Source of the DNA: Siphonodentalium dalli
Lineage: Eukaryota > Mollusca > Scaphopoda > Gadilida > Siphonodentaliidae
Reading direction: 5' to 3'
Length of the DNA: 64,000 nucleotides
NCBI GenBank assembly: GCA_032622095.1
Contig: CP136066.1
Coordinates: 5,541,784 to 5,605,783 of the forward strand
A model generated the notes under the pieces. It had not been told where the DNA came from and made no database searches. It worked only from the letters and a program-made list of their open reading frames with translations. Of this stretch, positions 20,571-38,500 are shown in pieces; the stretch's first letter is position 1; each line of letters starts with the position of its first letter. The translations under genes were made by a program, and so were the position numbers.

Positions 20571-23500
20571 GTTAAAACATACCTAACCAATTAGGGGCAC
20601 TGATTAAAACATACAAAACTAATTAGGGGCACTGATTAAAACATACATAACCAATTAGGGGTACTGATTAAAACATACATAACCAATTAGGGGCACTGAT
20701 TAAAATATACCTAACAAATTAGGGGCACTGATTAAAACATACATAACCAATTAGGGGCACTGATTAAAACATACCTAACCAATTAGGGGCACTGATTAAA
20801 ACATACATAACCAATTAGGGGCACTGATTAAAACATACAAAACCAATTAAGGGCACTGATTAAAACATCCATAACCAATTAGGGGCACTGATTAAAACAT
20901 ACCTAACCAATTAGGGGCACTGATTAAAACATACAAAACCAATTAGGGGCACTGATTAAAACATGCGTAACCAATTAGGGGCACTGATTAAAACATACCT
21001 AACCAATTAGGGGCACTGATTAAAACATACATAACCAATTAGGGGCACTGATTAAAACATACATAATCAATTAGGGGCACTTATTAAAACATACCTAACC
21101 AATTAGGGGCACTGATTAAAACATACAAAACCAATTAGGGGCACTGATTAAAACATACATAACCAATTAGGGGCACTGATTAAAACTTACAAAACCAATT
21201 AGGGGCACTGATTAAAACATACCTAACCAATTAGGGGCACTGATTAAAACATACCTAACCAATTAGGGGCACTGATTAAAACATACATAACCAATTAGGG
21301 GCACTGATTAAAACTTACATAACCAATTAGGGGCACTGATTAAAACATACATAACCAATTAGGGGCACTGATTAAAACATACCTAACCAATTAGGGCACT
21401 GATTAAAACATACAAAACCAATTAGGGGCACTGATTAAAACATACATAACCAATTAGGGGCACTGATTAAAACTTACAAAACCAATTAGGGGCACTGATT
21501 AAAACATACCTAACCAATTAGGGGCACTGATTAGAACATACATAACCAATTAGGGGCACTGATTAAAACATACCTAACCAATTAAGGGCACTGATTAAAA
21601 CATACATAACCAATTAGGGGCACTGATTAAAACATACGTAACCAATTAGGGGCACTGATTAAAACATACAAACCAATTAGGGGCACTGATTAAAACATAC
21701 CTAACCAATTAGGGGCACTGATTAAAACATTAAAAAAACAATTAGGGGCACTGATTAAAACATACATAACCAATTAGGGGCACTGACTAAAACATACCTA
21801 ACCAATTAGGGGCACTGATTAAAACATACAAAACCAATTAAGGGCACTGATTAAAACAAACCTAACCAATTAGGGGCACTGATTAAAACATACCTAACCA
21901 ATTATTGGCACTGATTAAAACATACATAACCAATTAATGGGCACTGATTAAAACATACAAAACCAATTAGGGGCACTGATTAAAACATACATAACCATTT
22001 AGGGGCACTGATTAAAACATATATAACAAATTAGGGGCACTGATTAAAACATACAAAACCATTTAGGGGCACTGATTAAAACATACAAAACCAATTAGGG
22101 GCACTGATTAAAACATACATAACCATTTAGGGGCACTGATTAAAACATACATAACCATTTAGGGGCACTGATTAAAACATACAAAACCAATTAGGGGCAC
22201 TGATTAAAACATACATAACCATTTAGGGGCACTGAATAAAACATACATAACCAATTAGGGGCACTGATTAAAACATACATAACCAATTAGGGGCACTGAT
22301 TAAAACATAAATAACCAATTAGGGGCACTGATTAAAACATACATAACCAATTAGGGGCACTTATTAACACATACATAACCAATTACTGGCACTGATTAAA
22401 ACATACATAACCAATTAGGGGCACTGATTAAAACATACATAACCATTTAGGGGCACTGATTAACACATACATAACCAATTAAGGGCACTGATTAAAACAT
22501 ACCTAACCAATTAGGGGCACTGATTAAAACATACAAAACCAATTAGGGGCACTGATTAAAACATACAAAACCAATTAGGGGCACTGATTAAAACATACAT
22601 AACCATTTAGGGGCACTGATTAAAACATACATAACCAATATGGGGTACTGATTAAAACATACATAACCAATTAGGGGCACTGATTAAAACATACATAACC
22701 AATTAGGGGCACTGATTAACACATACATAACCAATTAAGGGCACTGATTAAACATACATAACCAATTAGGGGCACTGATTAAAACATACATAATCATTTA
22801 GGGGCACTGATTAACACATACATAACCATTTAGGGGCACTGATTAACACATACATAACCAATTAAGGGCACTGATTAAAACATACAAAACCAATTAGGGG
22901 CACTGATTAAAACATATATAACCATTTAGGGGCACTGATTAAAACATACATAACCAATTAGGGGCACTGATTAAAACACACATAACCAATTAGGGGCACT
23001 GATTAAAACATACATAACCAATTAGGGGCACTGATTAAAACATACATAACCAATTAGGGGCACTGATTAACACATACATAACCAATTAAGGGCACTGATT
23101 AAAACATACATAACCAATTAGGGGCACTGATTAAAACATACATAACCATTTAGGGGCACTGATTAACACATATATAACCAATTAAGGGCACTGATTAAAA
23201 CATACATAACCAATTAAGGGCACTGATTAAAACATACATAACCAATTAGCGGCACTGATTAAAACATACAAAACCAATTAGGGGCACTGATTAAAACATA
23301 CCTAACCAATTAGGGGCACTGATTAAAACATACATAACCAATTAGGGGCACTGATTAAAACATACCTAACCAATTAAGGGCACTGATTAAAACATACATA
23401 ACCAATTAGGGGCACTGATTAAAACATACCTAACCAATTAGGGGCACTGATTAAAACATACAAAACCAATTAGGGGCACTGATTAAAACATACAAAACCA

Positions 23501-26500
23501 ATTAGGGGCACTGATTAAAACATACATAACCATTTAGGGGCACTGATTAAAACATACATAACCAATATGGGGTACTGATTAAAACATACATAACCAATTA
23601 GGGGCACTGATTAAAACATACATAACCAATTAGGGGCACTGATTAACACATACATAACCAATTAAGGGCACTGATTAAACATACATAACCAATTAGGGGC
23701 ACTGATTAAAACATACATAATCATTTAGGGGCACTGATTAACACATACATAACCATTTAGGGGCACTGATTAACACATACATAACCAATTAAGGGCACTG
23801 ATTAAAACATACAAAACCAATTAGGGGCACTGATTAAAACATATATAACCATTTAGGGGCACAGATTAAAACATACATAACCAATTAGGGGCACTGATTA
23901 AAACACACATAACCAATTAGGGGCACTGATTAAAACATACATAACCAATTAGGGGCACTGATTAAAACATACATAACCAATTAGGGGCACTGATTAACAC
24001 ATACATAACCAATTAAGGGCACTGATAACATACATAACCAATTAGGGGCACTGATTAAAACATACATAACCATTTAGGGGCACTGATTAACACATATATA
24101 ACCAATTAAGGGCACTGATTAAAACATACATAACCAATTAAGGGCACTGATTAAAACATACATAACCAATTAGCGGCACTGATTAAAACATACATAACCA
24201 ATTAGGGGCACTGATTAAAACATACCTAACCAATTAAGGGCACTGATAAAAACATACATAACCAATTAGGGGCACTGATTAAAACATACATAACCAATTA
24301 GGGGCACTGATTAAAACATACCTAACCAATTAAGGGCACTGATTAACACATACATAACCAATTAAGGGCACTGATTAAAACATACAAAACCAAGTAGGGG
24401 CACTGATTAAAACATACATAACCAATTAGGGGCACTGATTAAAACATATATAACCAATTAGTGGCACTGATTAAAACAAACAAACCAATTAGGGGCACTG
24501 ATTAAAACATACCTAACCAATTAGGGGCACTGGTTAAAACATGCATAACCAATTAGGGGCACTGATTAAAACATACATAACCAATTAGGGGCACTGATTA
24601 AAACATACATAACCAATTAGGGGCACTGATTAAAACATACATAACCAATTAGGGGCACTGATTAAAACTTACAAAACCAATTAGGGGCACTGATTAAAAC
24701 ATACCTAACCAATTAGGGGTACTGATTAAAACATACATAACCAATTAGGGGCACTGATTAAAACATACCTAACCAATTAAGGGCACTGATTAAAACATAC
24801 ATAACCAATTAGGGGCACTGATTAAAACATACATAACCAATTAGGGGCACTGATTAAAACATACCTAACCAATTAAGGGCACTGATTAACACATACATAA
24901 CCAATTAAGGGCACTGATTAAAACATACAACACCAAGTAGGGGCACTGATTAAAACATACATAACCAATTAGGGGCACTGATTAAAACATACGTAACCAA
25001 TTAGGGGCACTGATTAAAACATACAAACCAATTAGGGGCACTGATTAAAACATACCTAACCAATTAGGGGCACTGATTAAAACATTAAAAAAACAATTAG
25101 GGGCACTGGTTAAAACATACATAACCAATTAGGGGCACTGACTAAAACATACCTAACCAATTAGGGGCACTGATTAAAACATACAAAACCAATTAAGGGC
25201 ACTGATTAAAACAAACCTAACCAATTAGGGGCACTGATTAAAACATACCTAACCAATTAGGGGCACTGATTAAAACATACATAACCAATTAATGGGCACT
25301 GATTAAAACATACAAAACCAATTAGGGGCACTGATTAAAACATACATAACCATTTAGGGGCACTGATTAAAACATATATAACCAATTATGGGCACTGATT
25401 AAAACATACAAAACCAATTAGGGGCTCTGATTAAAACATACATAACCATTTAGGGGCACTGATTAAAACATACAAAACCAATTAGGGGCACTGATTAAAA
25501 CATACATAACCATTTAGGGGCACTGATTAAAACATACATAACCAATTAGGGGCACTGATTAAAACATACATAACCAATTAGTGGCACTGATTAAAACATA
25601 AATAACCAATTAGGAGCACTGATTAAAACATACATAACCAATTAGGTAACCAATTTAGGGGGCACTGATTAAAACATACATAACCATTTAGGGGCACTGA
25701 TTAACACATACCATAACCAATTAAGGGCACTGATTAAAACATTACCTAACCAATTAGGGGCACTGATTAAAAACATACAAAACCAATTAGGGGCACTGAT
25801 TAAAACATACAAAAACCAATTAGGGGCACTGATTAAAACATAACATAACCATTTAGGGGCACTGATTAAAACATACATAACCAATATGGGGCACTGATTA
25901 AAACATACATAACCAATTAGGGGCACTGATTAAAAACATACATAACCAATTAGGGGCACTGATTAACACATATATAACCAATTAAGGGCACTGATTAAAC
26001 ATACATAACCAATTAGGGGCACTGATTAAAAACATACATAATCATTTAGGGGCACTGATTAACACATACATAACCATTTAGGGGCACTGATTTAACATAT
26101 ACATAACCAATTAAGGGCACTGATTAAAACATACAAAACCAATTAGGGGCACTGATTAAAACATATATAACCATTTAGGGGGCACTGATTAAAACATACA
26201 TAACCAATTAGAGGCACTGAATAAAACACACATAACCAAATTAGGGGCACTGATTAAAACATACATAACCAATTAGGGGCACTGATTAAAACATAAATAA
26301 CCTATTAGGGGGCACTGATTAACACATACATAACCAAATTAAGGGCACTGATTAAAACATACATAACCAATTAGGGGCACTGATTAAGACATACATAACC
26401 AATTAGGGGCACTGATTAAAACATACATAACCAATTAGGGGCACTGATTAAAACATACCTAACCAATTAAGGGGCACTGATAACACATACATTAACCAAT

Positions 26501-29500
26501 TAAGGGCACTGATTAAAAACATACAAAACCAATTAGGGGCACTGAATTAAAAACATACCTAACCAATTAGGGGGCACTGATTAAAAACATACATAACCAA
26601 TTAGGGGCACTGATTAAAACATACCTAACCAATTAAGGGCCACTTGATTAAGACATACATAACCAATTAGGGGCACTGATTAAAACATACATAACCAATT
26701 AGGGGCACTGATTAAAACATACCTAACCAATTAAGGGCACTGATTAACACATACATAACCAATTAAGGGCACTGATTAAAACATACAAAACCAAGTAGGG
26801 GCACTGATTAAAAACATACATAAACCAATTAGGGGGCACTGATTAAAAACATACGTAACCAATTAGGGGCACTGATTAAAACATACAGCAAACCAATTAG
26901 GGGGCACTGATTAAAACATACCAAACCAAATAGGGCACTGATTAAAAACATACAAAAACCAATAGGGAAGGGGCAACTGATTAAAAACATACATAACCAA
27001 TTAGGGGCACTGATTAAAACAAACCTAACCAATTAGGGGCACTGGATTAAAACATACAAAAACCAATTAGGGGCACTGATTAAAAACAAACCTAACCAAT
27101 TAGGGGCACTGATTAAAACATACAAACCAATTTAGGGGCACTGATTAAAACAAACCTAACCAATTAGGGGCACTGATTAAAACATACATAACCAATTAAT
27201 GGGCACTGATTAAAAACATACAAAAACCAATTAGGGGGCACTGATTAAAACATACATAACCATTTAGGGGCCACTGATTAAAAACATATATAACCAATTA
27301 TGGGCCACTGATTAAAAACATACAAAAACCAATTAGGGGATCTGATTAAAACATACATAACCATTTAGGGGGCACTGATTAAAACATACAAAAACCAATT
27401 AGGGGGCACTGATTAAAAACATACATAACCATTTAGGGGCACTGATTAAAACATACATAACCAATTAGGGGCACTGATTAAACATACATAACCAATTAGG
27501 GGCACTGATTAAAACATAAATTAACCAATTATGGGCACTGATTAAAACATACATAACCAATTAGGGGCACTGATTAACACAATCGTAACCAATTACTGGC
27601 ACTGATTAAAACATACATAACCAATTAGGGGCACTTATTAAAACATACATAACCATTTAGGGGCACTGATTAACACATACATAACCAATTAAGGGCACTG
27701 ATTAAAACATACCTAACCAATTAGGGGCACTGATTAAAACATACAAAACCAATTAGGGGCACTGATTAAAACATACAAAACCAATTAGTGGCACTGATTA
27801 AAACATACATAACCATTTAGGGGCACTGATTAAAACATACATAACCAATATGGGGCACTGATTAAAACATACATAACCAATTAGGGGCACTGATTAAAAC
27901 ATACATAACCAATTAGGGGCACTGATTAACACATATATAACCAATTAAGGGCACTGATTAAACATACATAACCAATTATGGGCACTGATTAAAACATACA
28001 TAATCATTTAGGGGCACTGATTAACACATACATAACCATTTAGGGGCACTGATTAACACATACATAACCAATTAAGGGCACTGATTAAAACATACAAAAC
28101 CAACTAGGGGCACTGATTAAAACATATATAACCATTTAGGGGCACTGATTAAAACATACATAACCAATTAGGGGCACTGAATAAAACACACATAACCAAT
28201 TAGGGGCACTGATTAAAACATACATAACCAATTAGGGGCACTGATTAAAATATACATAACCAATTAGGGGCACTGATTAACACATACATAACCAATTAAG
28301 GGCACTGATTAAAACATACATAACCAATTAGGGGCACTGATTAAGACATACATAACCAATTAGGGGCACTGATTAAAACATACATAACCAATTAGGGGCA
28401 CTGATTAAAACATACCTAACCAATTAAGGGCACTGATTAACACATACATAACCAATTAAGGGCACTGATTAAAACATACAAAACCAATTAGGGGCACTGA
28501 TTAAAACATACCTAACCAATTAGGGGCACTGATTAAAACATACATAACCAATTAGGGGCACTGATTTAAAACATACCTAACCAATTAAGGGCACTGATTA
28601 AGACATACATAACCAATTAGGGGCACTGATTAAAACATACATAACCAATTAGGGGCACTGATTAAAACATACCTAACCAATTAAGGGCACTGATTAACAC
28701 ATACATAACCAATTAAGGGCACTGATTAAAACATACAAAACCAAGTAGGGGCACTGATTAAAACATACATAACCAATTAGGGGCACTGATTAAAACATAC
28801 GTAACCAATTAGGGGCACTGATTAAAACATACAAACCAATTAGGGGCACTGATTAAAACATACCTAACCAATTAAGGGCACTGATTAACACATACATAAC
28901 CAATTAGGGGCACTGATTAAAACATACGTAACCAATTAGGGGCACTGATTAAAACATACAAACCAATTAGGGGCACTGATTAAAACATACCAAACCAAAT
29001 AGGGGCACTGATTAAAACATACAAAACCAATTAGGGGCACTGATTAAAACATACATAACCAATTAGGGGCACTGATTAAAACAAACCTAACCAATTAGGG
29101 GCACTGATTAAAACATACAAAACCAATTAGGGGCACTGATTAAAACAAACCTAACCAATTAGGGGCACTGATTAAAACATACATAACCAATTAATGGGCA
29201 CTGATTAAAACATACAAAACCAATTAGGGGCACTGATTAAAACATACATAACCATTTAGGGGCACTGATTAAAACATATATAACCAATTATGGGCACTGA
29301 TTAAAACATACAAAACCAATTAGGGGATCTGATTAAAACATACATAACCATTTAGGGGCACTGATTAAAACATACAAAACCAATTAGGGGCACTGATTAA
29401 AACATACATAACCATTTAGGGGCACTGATTAAAACATACATAACCAATTAGGGGCACTGATTAAAACATACTTAACCAATTAGGGGCACTGATTAAAACA

Positions 29501-32500
29501 TAAATAACCAATTAGGGGCACTGATTAAAACATACATAACCAATTAGGGGCACTGATTAACACATACGTAACCAATTACTGGCACTGATTAAAACATACA
29601 TAACCAATTAGGGGCACTGATTAAAACATACATAACCATTTAGGGGCACTGATTAACACATACATAACCAATTAAGGGCACTGATTAAAACATACCTAAC
29701 CAATTAGGGGCACTGATTAAAACATACAAAACCAATTAGGGGCACTGATTAAAACATACAAAACCAATTAGTGGCACTGATTAAAACATACATAACCATT
29801 TAGGGGCACTGATTAAAACATACATAACCAATATGGGGCACTGATTAAAACATACATAACCAATTAGGGGCACTGATTAAAACATACATAACCAATTAGG
29901 GGCACTGATTAACACATATATAACCAATTAAGGGCACTGATTAAACATACATAACCAATTAGGGGCACTGATTAAAACATACATAATCATTTAGGGGCAC
30001 TGATTAACACATACATAACCATTTAGGGGCACTGATTAACACATACATAACCAATTAAGGGCACTGATTAAAACTTACAAAACCAATTAGGGGCACTGAT
30101 TAAAACATATATAACCATTTAGGGGCACTGATTAAAACATACATAACCAATTAGGGGCACTGAATAAAACACACATAACCAATTAGGGGCACTGATTAAA
30201 ACATACATAACCAATTAGGGGCACTGATTAAAATATACATAACCAATTAGGGGCACTGATTAACACATACATAACCAATTAAGGGCACTGATTAAAACAT
30301 ACATAACCAATTAGGGGCACTGATTAAGACATACATAACCAATTAGGGGCACTGATTAAAACATACATAACCAATTAGGGGCACTGATTAAAACATACCT
30401 AACCAATTAAGGGCACTGATTAACACATACATAACCAATTAAGGGCACTGATTAAAACATACAAAACCAATTAGGGGCACTGATTAAAACATACCTAACC
30501 AATTAGGGGCACTGATTAAAACATACATAACCAATTAGGGGCACTGATTTAAAACATACCTAACCAATTAAGGGCACTGATTAAGACATACATAACCAAT
30601 TAGGGGCACTGATTAAAACATACATAACCAATTAGGGGCACTGATTAAAACATACCTAACCAATTAAGGGCACTGATTAACACATACATAACCAATTAAG
30701 GGCACTGATTAAAACATACAAAACCAAGTAGGGGCACTGATTAAAACATACATAACCAATTAGGGGCACTGATTAAAACATACGTAACCAATTAGGGGCA
30801 CTGATTAAAACATACAAACCAATTAGGGGCACTGATTAAAACATACCAAACCAATTAGGGGCACTGATTAAAACATACAAAACCAATTAGGGGCACTGAT
30901 TAAAACATACATAACCAATTAGGGGCACTGATTAAAACATACCTAACCAATTAGGGGCACTGATTAAAACATACAAAACCAATTAGGGGCACTGATTAAA
31001 ACAAACCTAACCAATTAGGGGCACTGATTAAAACATACAAAACCAATTAGGGGCACTGATTAAAACATACATAACAAATTAGGGGCACTGATTAAAACAT
31101 ACATAACCAATTACGGGCACTGATTAAAACATATATAACCAATTAGGGGCACTGATTAAAACATACAAAATCAATTAGGGGCTCTGATTAAAACATATAA
31201 AACCAATTAGGGGCTCTGATTAAAACATACATAACCATTTAGGGGCACTGATTAAAACATACATAACCAATTAGGTACATAACCATTTAGTGGCACTGAT
31301 TAAAACATACATAACCAATTAGGGGCACTGATTAAAACATACATAACCAATTAGGGGCACTGATTAAAACATAAATAACCAATTAGGGGCACTGATTAAA
31401 ACATACATAACCAATTAGGGGCACTGATTAACACATACATAACCAATTACGGGCACTGATTAAAACATACATAACCAATTAGGGGCACTGATTAAAACAT
31501 ACATAACCATTTAGTGGCACTGATTAACACATACATAACCAATTAAGGGCACTGATTAAAACATACCTAACCAATTAGGGGCACTTATTAAAACATACAA
31601 AACCAATTAGGGGCACTGATTAAAACATACAAAACCAATTAGGGGGACTGATTAAAACATACATAACCATTTAGGGGCACTGATTAAAACATACATAACC
31701 AATATGGGGCACTGATTAAAACATACATAACCAATTAGGGGCACTGATTAAAACATACATAACCAATTAGGGGCACTGATTAACACATATATAACCAATT
31801 AAGGGCACTGATTAAACATACATAACCAATTAGGGGCACTGATTAAAACATACATAATCATTTAGGGGCACTGATTAACACATACATAACCATTTAGGGG
31901 CACTGATTAACACATACATAACCAATTAAGGGCACTGATTAAAACTTACAAAACCAATTAGGGGCACTGATTAAAACATATATAACCATTTAGGGGCACT
32001 GATTAAAACATACATAACCAATTAGGGGCACTGAATAAAACACACATAACCAATTAGGGGCACTGATTAAAACATACATAACCAATTAGGGGCACTGATT
32101 AAAATATACATAACCAATTAGGGGCACTGATTAACACATACATAACCAATTAAGGGCACTGATTAAAACATACATAACCAATTAGGGGCACTGATTAAGA
32201 CATACATAACCAATTAGGGGCACTGATTAAAACATACATAACCAATTAGGGGCACTGATTAAAACATACCTAACCAATTAAGGGCACTGATTAACACATA
32301 CATAACCAATTAAGGGCACTGATTAAAACATACAAAACCAATTAGGGGCACTGATTAAAACATACCTAACCAATTAGGGGCACTGATTAAAACATACATA
32401 ACCAATTAGGGGCACTGATTTAAAACATACCTAACCAATTAAGGGCACTGATTAAGACATACATAACCAATTAGGGGCACTGATTAAAACATACATAACC

Positions 32501-35500
32501 AATTAGGGGCACTGATTAAAACATACCTAACCAATTAAGGGCACTGATTAACACATACATAACCAATTAAGGGCACTGATTAAAACATACAAAACCAATT
32601 AGGGGGACTGATTAAAACATACATAACCATTTAGGGGCACTGATTAAAACATATATAACCAATTATGGGCACTGATTAAAACATACAAAACCAATTAGGG
32701 GATCTGATTAAAACATACATAACCATTTAGGGGCACTGATTAAAACATACAAAACCAATTAGGGGCACTGATTAAAACATACATAACCATTTAGGGGCAC
32801 TGATTAAAACATACATAACCAATTAGGGGCACTGATTAAAACATACTTAACCAATTAGGGGCACTGATTAAAACATAAATAACCAATTAGGGGCACTGAT
32901 TAAAACATACATAACCAATTAGGGGCACTGATTAACACATACGTAACCAATTACTGGCACTGATTAAAACATACATAACCAATTAGGGGCACTGATTAAA
33001 ACATACATAACCATTTAGGGGCACTGATTAACACATACATAACCAATTAAGGGCACTGATTAAAACATACCTAACCAATTAGGGGCACTGATTAAAACAT
33101 ACAAAACCAATTAGGGGCACTGATTAAAACATACAAAACCAATTAGTGGCACTGATTAAAACATACATAACCATTTAGGGGCACTGATTAAAACATACAT
33201 AACCAATATGGGGCACTGATTAAAACATACATAACCAATTAGGGGCACTGATTAAAACATACATAACCAATTAGGGGCACTGATTAACACATATATAACC
33301 AATTAAGGGCACTGATTAAACATACATAACCAATTAGGGGCACTGATTAAAACATACATAATCATTTAGGGGCACTGATTAACACATACATAACCATTTA
33401 GGGGCACTGATTAACACATACATAACCAATTAAGGGCACTGATTAAAACTTACAAAACCAATTAGGGGCACTGATTAAAACATATATAACCATTTAGGGG
33501 CACTGATTAAAACATACATAACCAATTAGGGGCACTGAATAAAACATACATAACCAATTAGGGGCACTGATTAAAACATACATAACCAATTAGGGGCACT
33601 GATTAAAATATACATAACCAATTAGGGGCACTGATTAACACATACATAACCAATTAAGGGCACTGATTAAAACATACATAACCAATTAGGGGCACTGATT
33701 AAGACATACATAACCAATTAGGGGCACTGATTAAAACATACATAACCAATTAGGGGCACTGATTAAAACATACCTAACCAATTAAGGGCACTGATTAACA
33801 CATACATAACCAATTAAGGGCACTGATTAAAACATACAAAACCAATTAGGGGCACTGATTAAAACATACCTAACCAATTAGGGGCACTGATTAAAACATA
33901 CATAACCAATTAGGGGCACTGATTTAAAACATACCTAACCAATTAAGGGCACTGATTAAGACATACATAACCAATTAGGGGCACTGATTAAAACATACAT
34001 AACCAATTAGGGGCACTGATTAAAACATACCTAACCAATTAAGGGCACTGATTAACACATACATAACCAATTAAGGGCACTGATTAAAACATACAAAACC
34101 AAGTAGGGGCACTGATTAAAACATACATAACCAATTAGGGGCACTGATTAAAACATACGTAACCAATTAGGGGCACTGATTAAAACATACAAACCAATTA
34201 GGGGCACTGATTAAAACATACCAAACCAATTAGGGGCACTGATTAAAACATACAAAACCAATTAGGGGCACTGATTAAAACATACATAACCAATTAGGGG
34301 CACTGATTAAAACATACCTAACCAATTAGGGGCACTGATTAAAACATACAAAACCAATTAGGGGCACTGATTAAAACAAACCTAACCAATTAGGGGCACT
34401 GATTAAAACATACAAAACCAATTAGGGGCACTGATTAAAACATACATAACAAATTAGGGGCACTGATTAAAACATACATAACCAATTACGGGCACTGATT
34501 AAAACATATATAACCAATTAGGGGCACTGATTAAAACATACAAAACCAATTAGGGGCTCTGATTAAAACATATAAAACCAATTAGGGGCTCTGATTAAAA
34601 CATACATAACCATTTAGGGGCACTGATTAAAACATACATAACCAATTAGGTACATAACCATTTAGTGGCACTGATTAAAACATACATAACCAATTAGGGG
34701 CACTGATTAAAACATACATAACCAATTAGGGGCACTGATTAAAACATAAATAACCAATTAGGGGCACTGATTAAAACATACATAACCAATTAGGGGCACT
34801 GATTAACACATACATAACCAATTACGGGCACTGATTAAAACATACATAACCAATTAGGGGCACTGATTAAAACATACATAACCATTTAGTGGCACTGATT
34901 AACACATACATAACCAATTAAGGGCACTGATTAAAACATACCTAACCAATTAGGGGCACTTATTAAAACATACAAAACCAATTAGGGGCACTGATTAAAA
35001 CATACAAAACCAATTAGGGGGACTGATTAAAACATACATAACCATTTAGGGGCACTGATTAAAACATACATAACCAATATGGGGCACTGATTAAAACATA
35101 CATAACCAATTAGGGGCACTGATTAAAACATACATAACCAATTAGGGGCACTGATTAACACATATATAACCAATTAAGGGCACTGATTAAACATACATAA
35201 CCAATTAGGGGCACTGATTAAAACATACATAATCATTTAGGGGCACTGATTAACACATACATAACCATTTAGGGGCACTGATTAACACATACATAACCAA
35301 TTAAGGGCACTGATTAAAACTTACAAAACCAATTAGGGGCACTGATTAAAACATATATAACCATTTAGGGGCACTGATTAAAACATACATAACCAATTAG
35401 GGGCACTGAATAAAACACACATAACCAATTAGGGGCACTGATTAAAACATACATAACCAATTAGGGGCACTGATTAAAATATACATAACCAATTAGGGGC

Positions 35501-38500
35501 ACTGATTAACACATACATAACCAATTAAGGGCACTGATTAAAACATACATAACCAATTAGGGGCACTGATTAAGACATACATAACCAATTAGGGGCACTG
35601 ATTAAAACATACATAACCAATTAGGGGCACTGATTAAAACATACCTAACCAATTAAGGGCACTGATTAACACATACATAACCAATTAAGGGCACTGATTA
35701 AAACATACAAAACCAATTAGGGGCACTGATTAAAACATACCTAACCAATTAGGGGCACTGATTAAAACATACATAACCAATTAGGGGCACTGATTTAAAA
35801 CATACCTAACCAATTAAGGGCACTGATTAAGACATACATAACCAATTAGGGGCACTGATTAAAACATACATAACCAATTAGGGGCACTGATTAAAACATA
35901 CCTAACCAATTAAGGGCACTGATTAACACATACATAACCAATTAAGGGCACTGATTAAAACATACAAAACCAAGTAGGGGCACTGATTAAAACATACATA
36001 ACCAATTAGGGGCACTGATTAAAACATACGTAACCAATTAGGGGCACTGATTAAAACATACAAACCAATTAGGGGCACTGATTAAAACATACCAAACCAA
36101 TTAGGGGCACTGATTAAAACATACAAAACCAATTAGGGGCACTGATTAAAACATACATAACCAATTAGGGGCACTGATTAAAACATACCTAACCAATTAG
36201 GGGCACTGATTAAAACATACAAAACCAATTAGGGGCACTGATTAAAACATAAATAACCAATTAGGGGCACTGATTAAAACATACATAACCAATTAGGGGC
36301 ACTGATTAACACATACGTAACCAATTACTGGCACTGATTAAAACATACATAACCAATTAGGGGCACTGATTAAAACATACATAACCATTTAGGGGCACTG
36401 ATTAACACATACATAACCAATTAAGGGCACTGATTAAAACATACCTAACCAATTAGGGGCACTGATTAAAACATACAAAACCAATTAGGGGCACTGATTA
36501 AAACATACAAAACCAATTAGTGGCACTGATTAAAACATACATAACCATTTAGGGGCACTGATTAAAACATACATAACCAATATGGGGCACTGATTAAAAC
36601 ATACATAACCAATTAGGGGCACTGATTAAAACATACATAACCAATTAGGGGCACTGATTAACACATATATAACCAATTAAGGGCACTGATTAAACATACA
36701 TAACCAATTAGGGGCACTGATTAAAACATACATAATCATTTAGGGGCACTGATTAACACATACATAACCATTTAGGGGCACTGATTAACACATACATAAC
36801 CAATTAAGGGCACTGATTAAAACTTACAAAACCAATTAGGGGCACTGATTAAAACATATATAACCATTTAGGGGCACTGATTAAAACATACATAACCAAT
36901 TAGGGGCACTGAATAAAACATACATAACCAATTAGGGGCACTGATTAAAACATACATAACCAATTAGGGGCACTGATTAAAATATACATAACCAATTAGG
37001 GGCACTGATTAACACATACATAACCAATTAAGGGCACTGATTAAAACATACATAACCAATTAGGGGCACTGATTAAGACATACATAACCAATTAGGGGCA
37101 CTGATTAAAACATACATAACCAATTAGGGGCACTGATTAAAACATACCTAACCAATTAAGGGCACTGATTAACACATACATAACCAATTAAGGGCACTGA
37201 TTAAAACATACAAAACCAATTAGGGGCACTGATTAAAACATACCTAACCAATTAGGGGCACTGATTAAAACATACATAACCAATTAGGGGCACTGATTTA
37301 AAACATACCTAACCAATTAAGGGCACTGATTAAGACATACATAACCAATTAGGGGCACTGATTAAAACATACATAACCAATTAGGGGCACTGATTAAAAC
37401 ATACCTAACCAATTAAGGGCACTGATTAACACATACATAACCAATTAAGGGCACTGATTAAAACATACAAAACCAAGTAGGGGCACTGATTAAAACATAC
37501 ATAACCAATTAGGGGCACTGATTAAAACATACGTAACCAATTAGGGGCACTGATTAAAACATACAAACCAATTAGGGGCACTGATTAAAACATACCAAAC
37601 CAATTAGGGGCACTGATTAAAACATACAAAACCAATTAGGGGCACTGATTAAAACATACATAACCAATTAGGGGCACTGATTAAAACATACCTAACCAAT
37701 TAGGGGCACTGATTAAAACATACAAAACCAATTAGGGGCACTGATTAAAACAAACCTAACCAATTAGGGGCACTGATTAAAACATACAAAACCAATTAGG
37801 GGCACTGATTAAAACATACATAACAAATTAGGGGCACTGATTAAAACATACATAACCAATTACGGGCACTGATTAAAACATATATAACCAATTAGGGGCA
37901 CTGATTAAAACATACAAAACCAATTAGGGGCTCTGATTAAAACATATAAAACCAATTAGGGGCTCTGATTAAAACATACATAACCATTTAGGGGCACTGA
38001 TTAAAACATACATAACCAATTAGGTACATAACCATTTAGTGGCACTGATTAAAACATACATAACCAATTAGGGGCACTGATTAAAACATACATAACCAAT
38101 TAGGGGCACTGATTAAAACATAAATAACCAATTAGGGGCACTGATTAAAACATACATAACCAATTAGGGGCACTGATTAACACATACATAACCAATTACG
38201 GGCACTGATTAAAACATACATAACCAATTAGGGGCACTGATTAAAACATACATAACCATTTAGTGGCACTGATTAACACATACATAACCAATTAAGGGCA
38301 CTGATTAAAACATACCTAACCAATTAGGGGCACTTATTAAAACATACAAAACCAATTAGGGGCACTGATTAAAACATACAAAACCAATTAGGGGGACTGA
38401 TTAAAACATACATAACCATTTAGGGGCACTGATTAAAACATACATAACCAATATGGGGCACTGATTAAAACATACATAACCAATTAGGGGCACTGATTAA

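Noticed and set aside
25669-27032. Minus-strand frames with repeated VLISAPNW peptide
   Set aside because: They exist only because single-base insertions in the noisy part of the array shift the 32-bp monomer towards a 33-bp reading length. Not genes.
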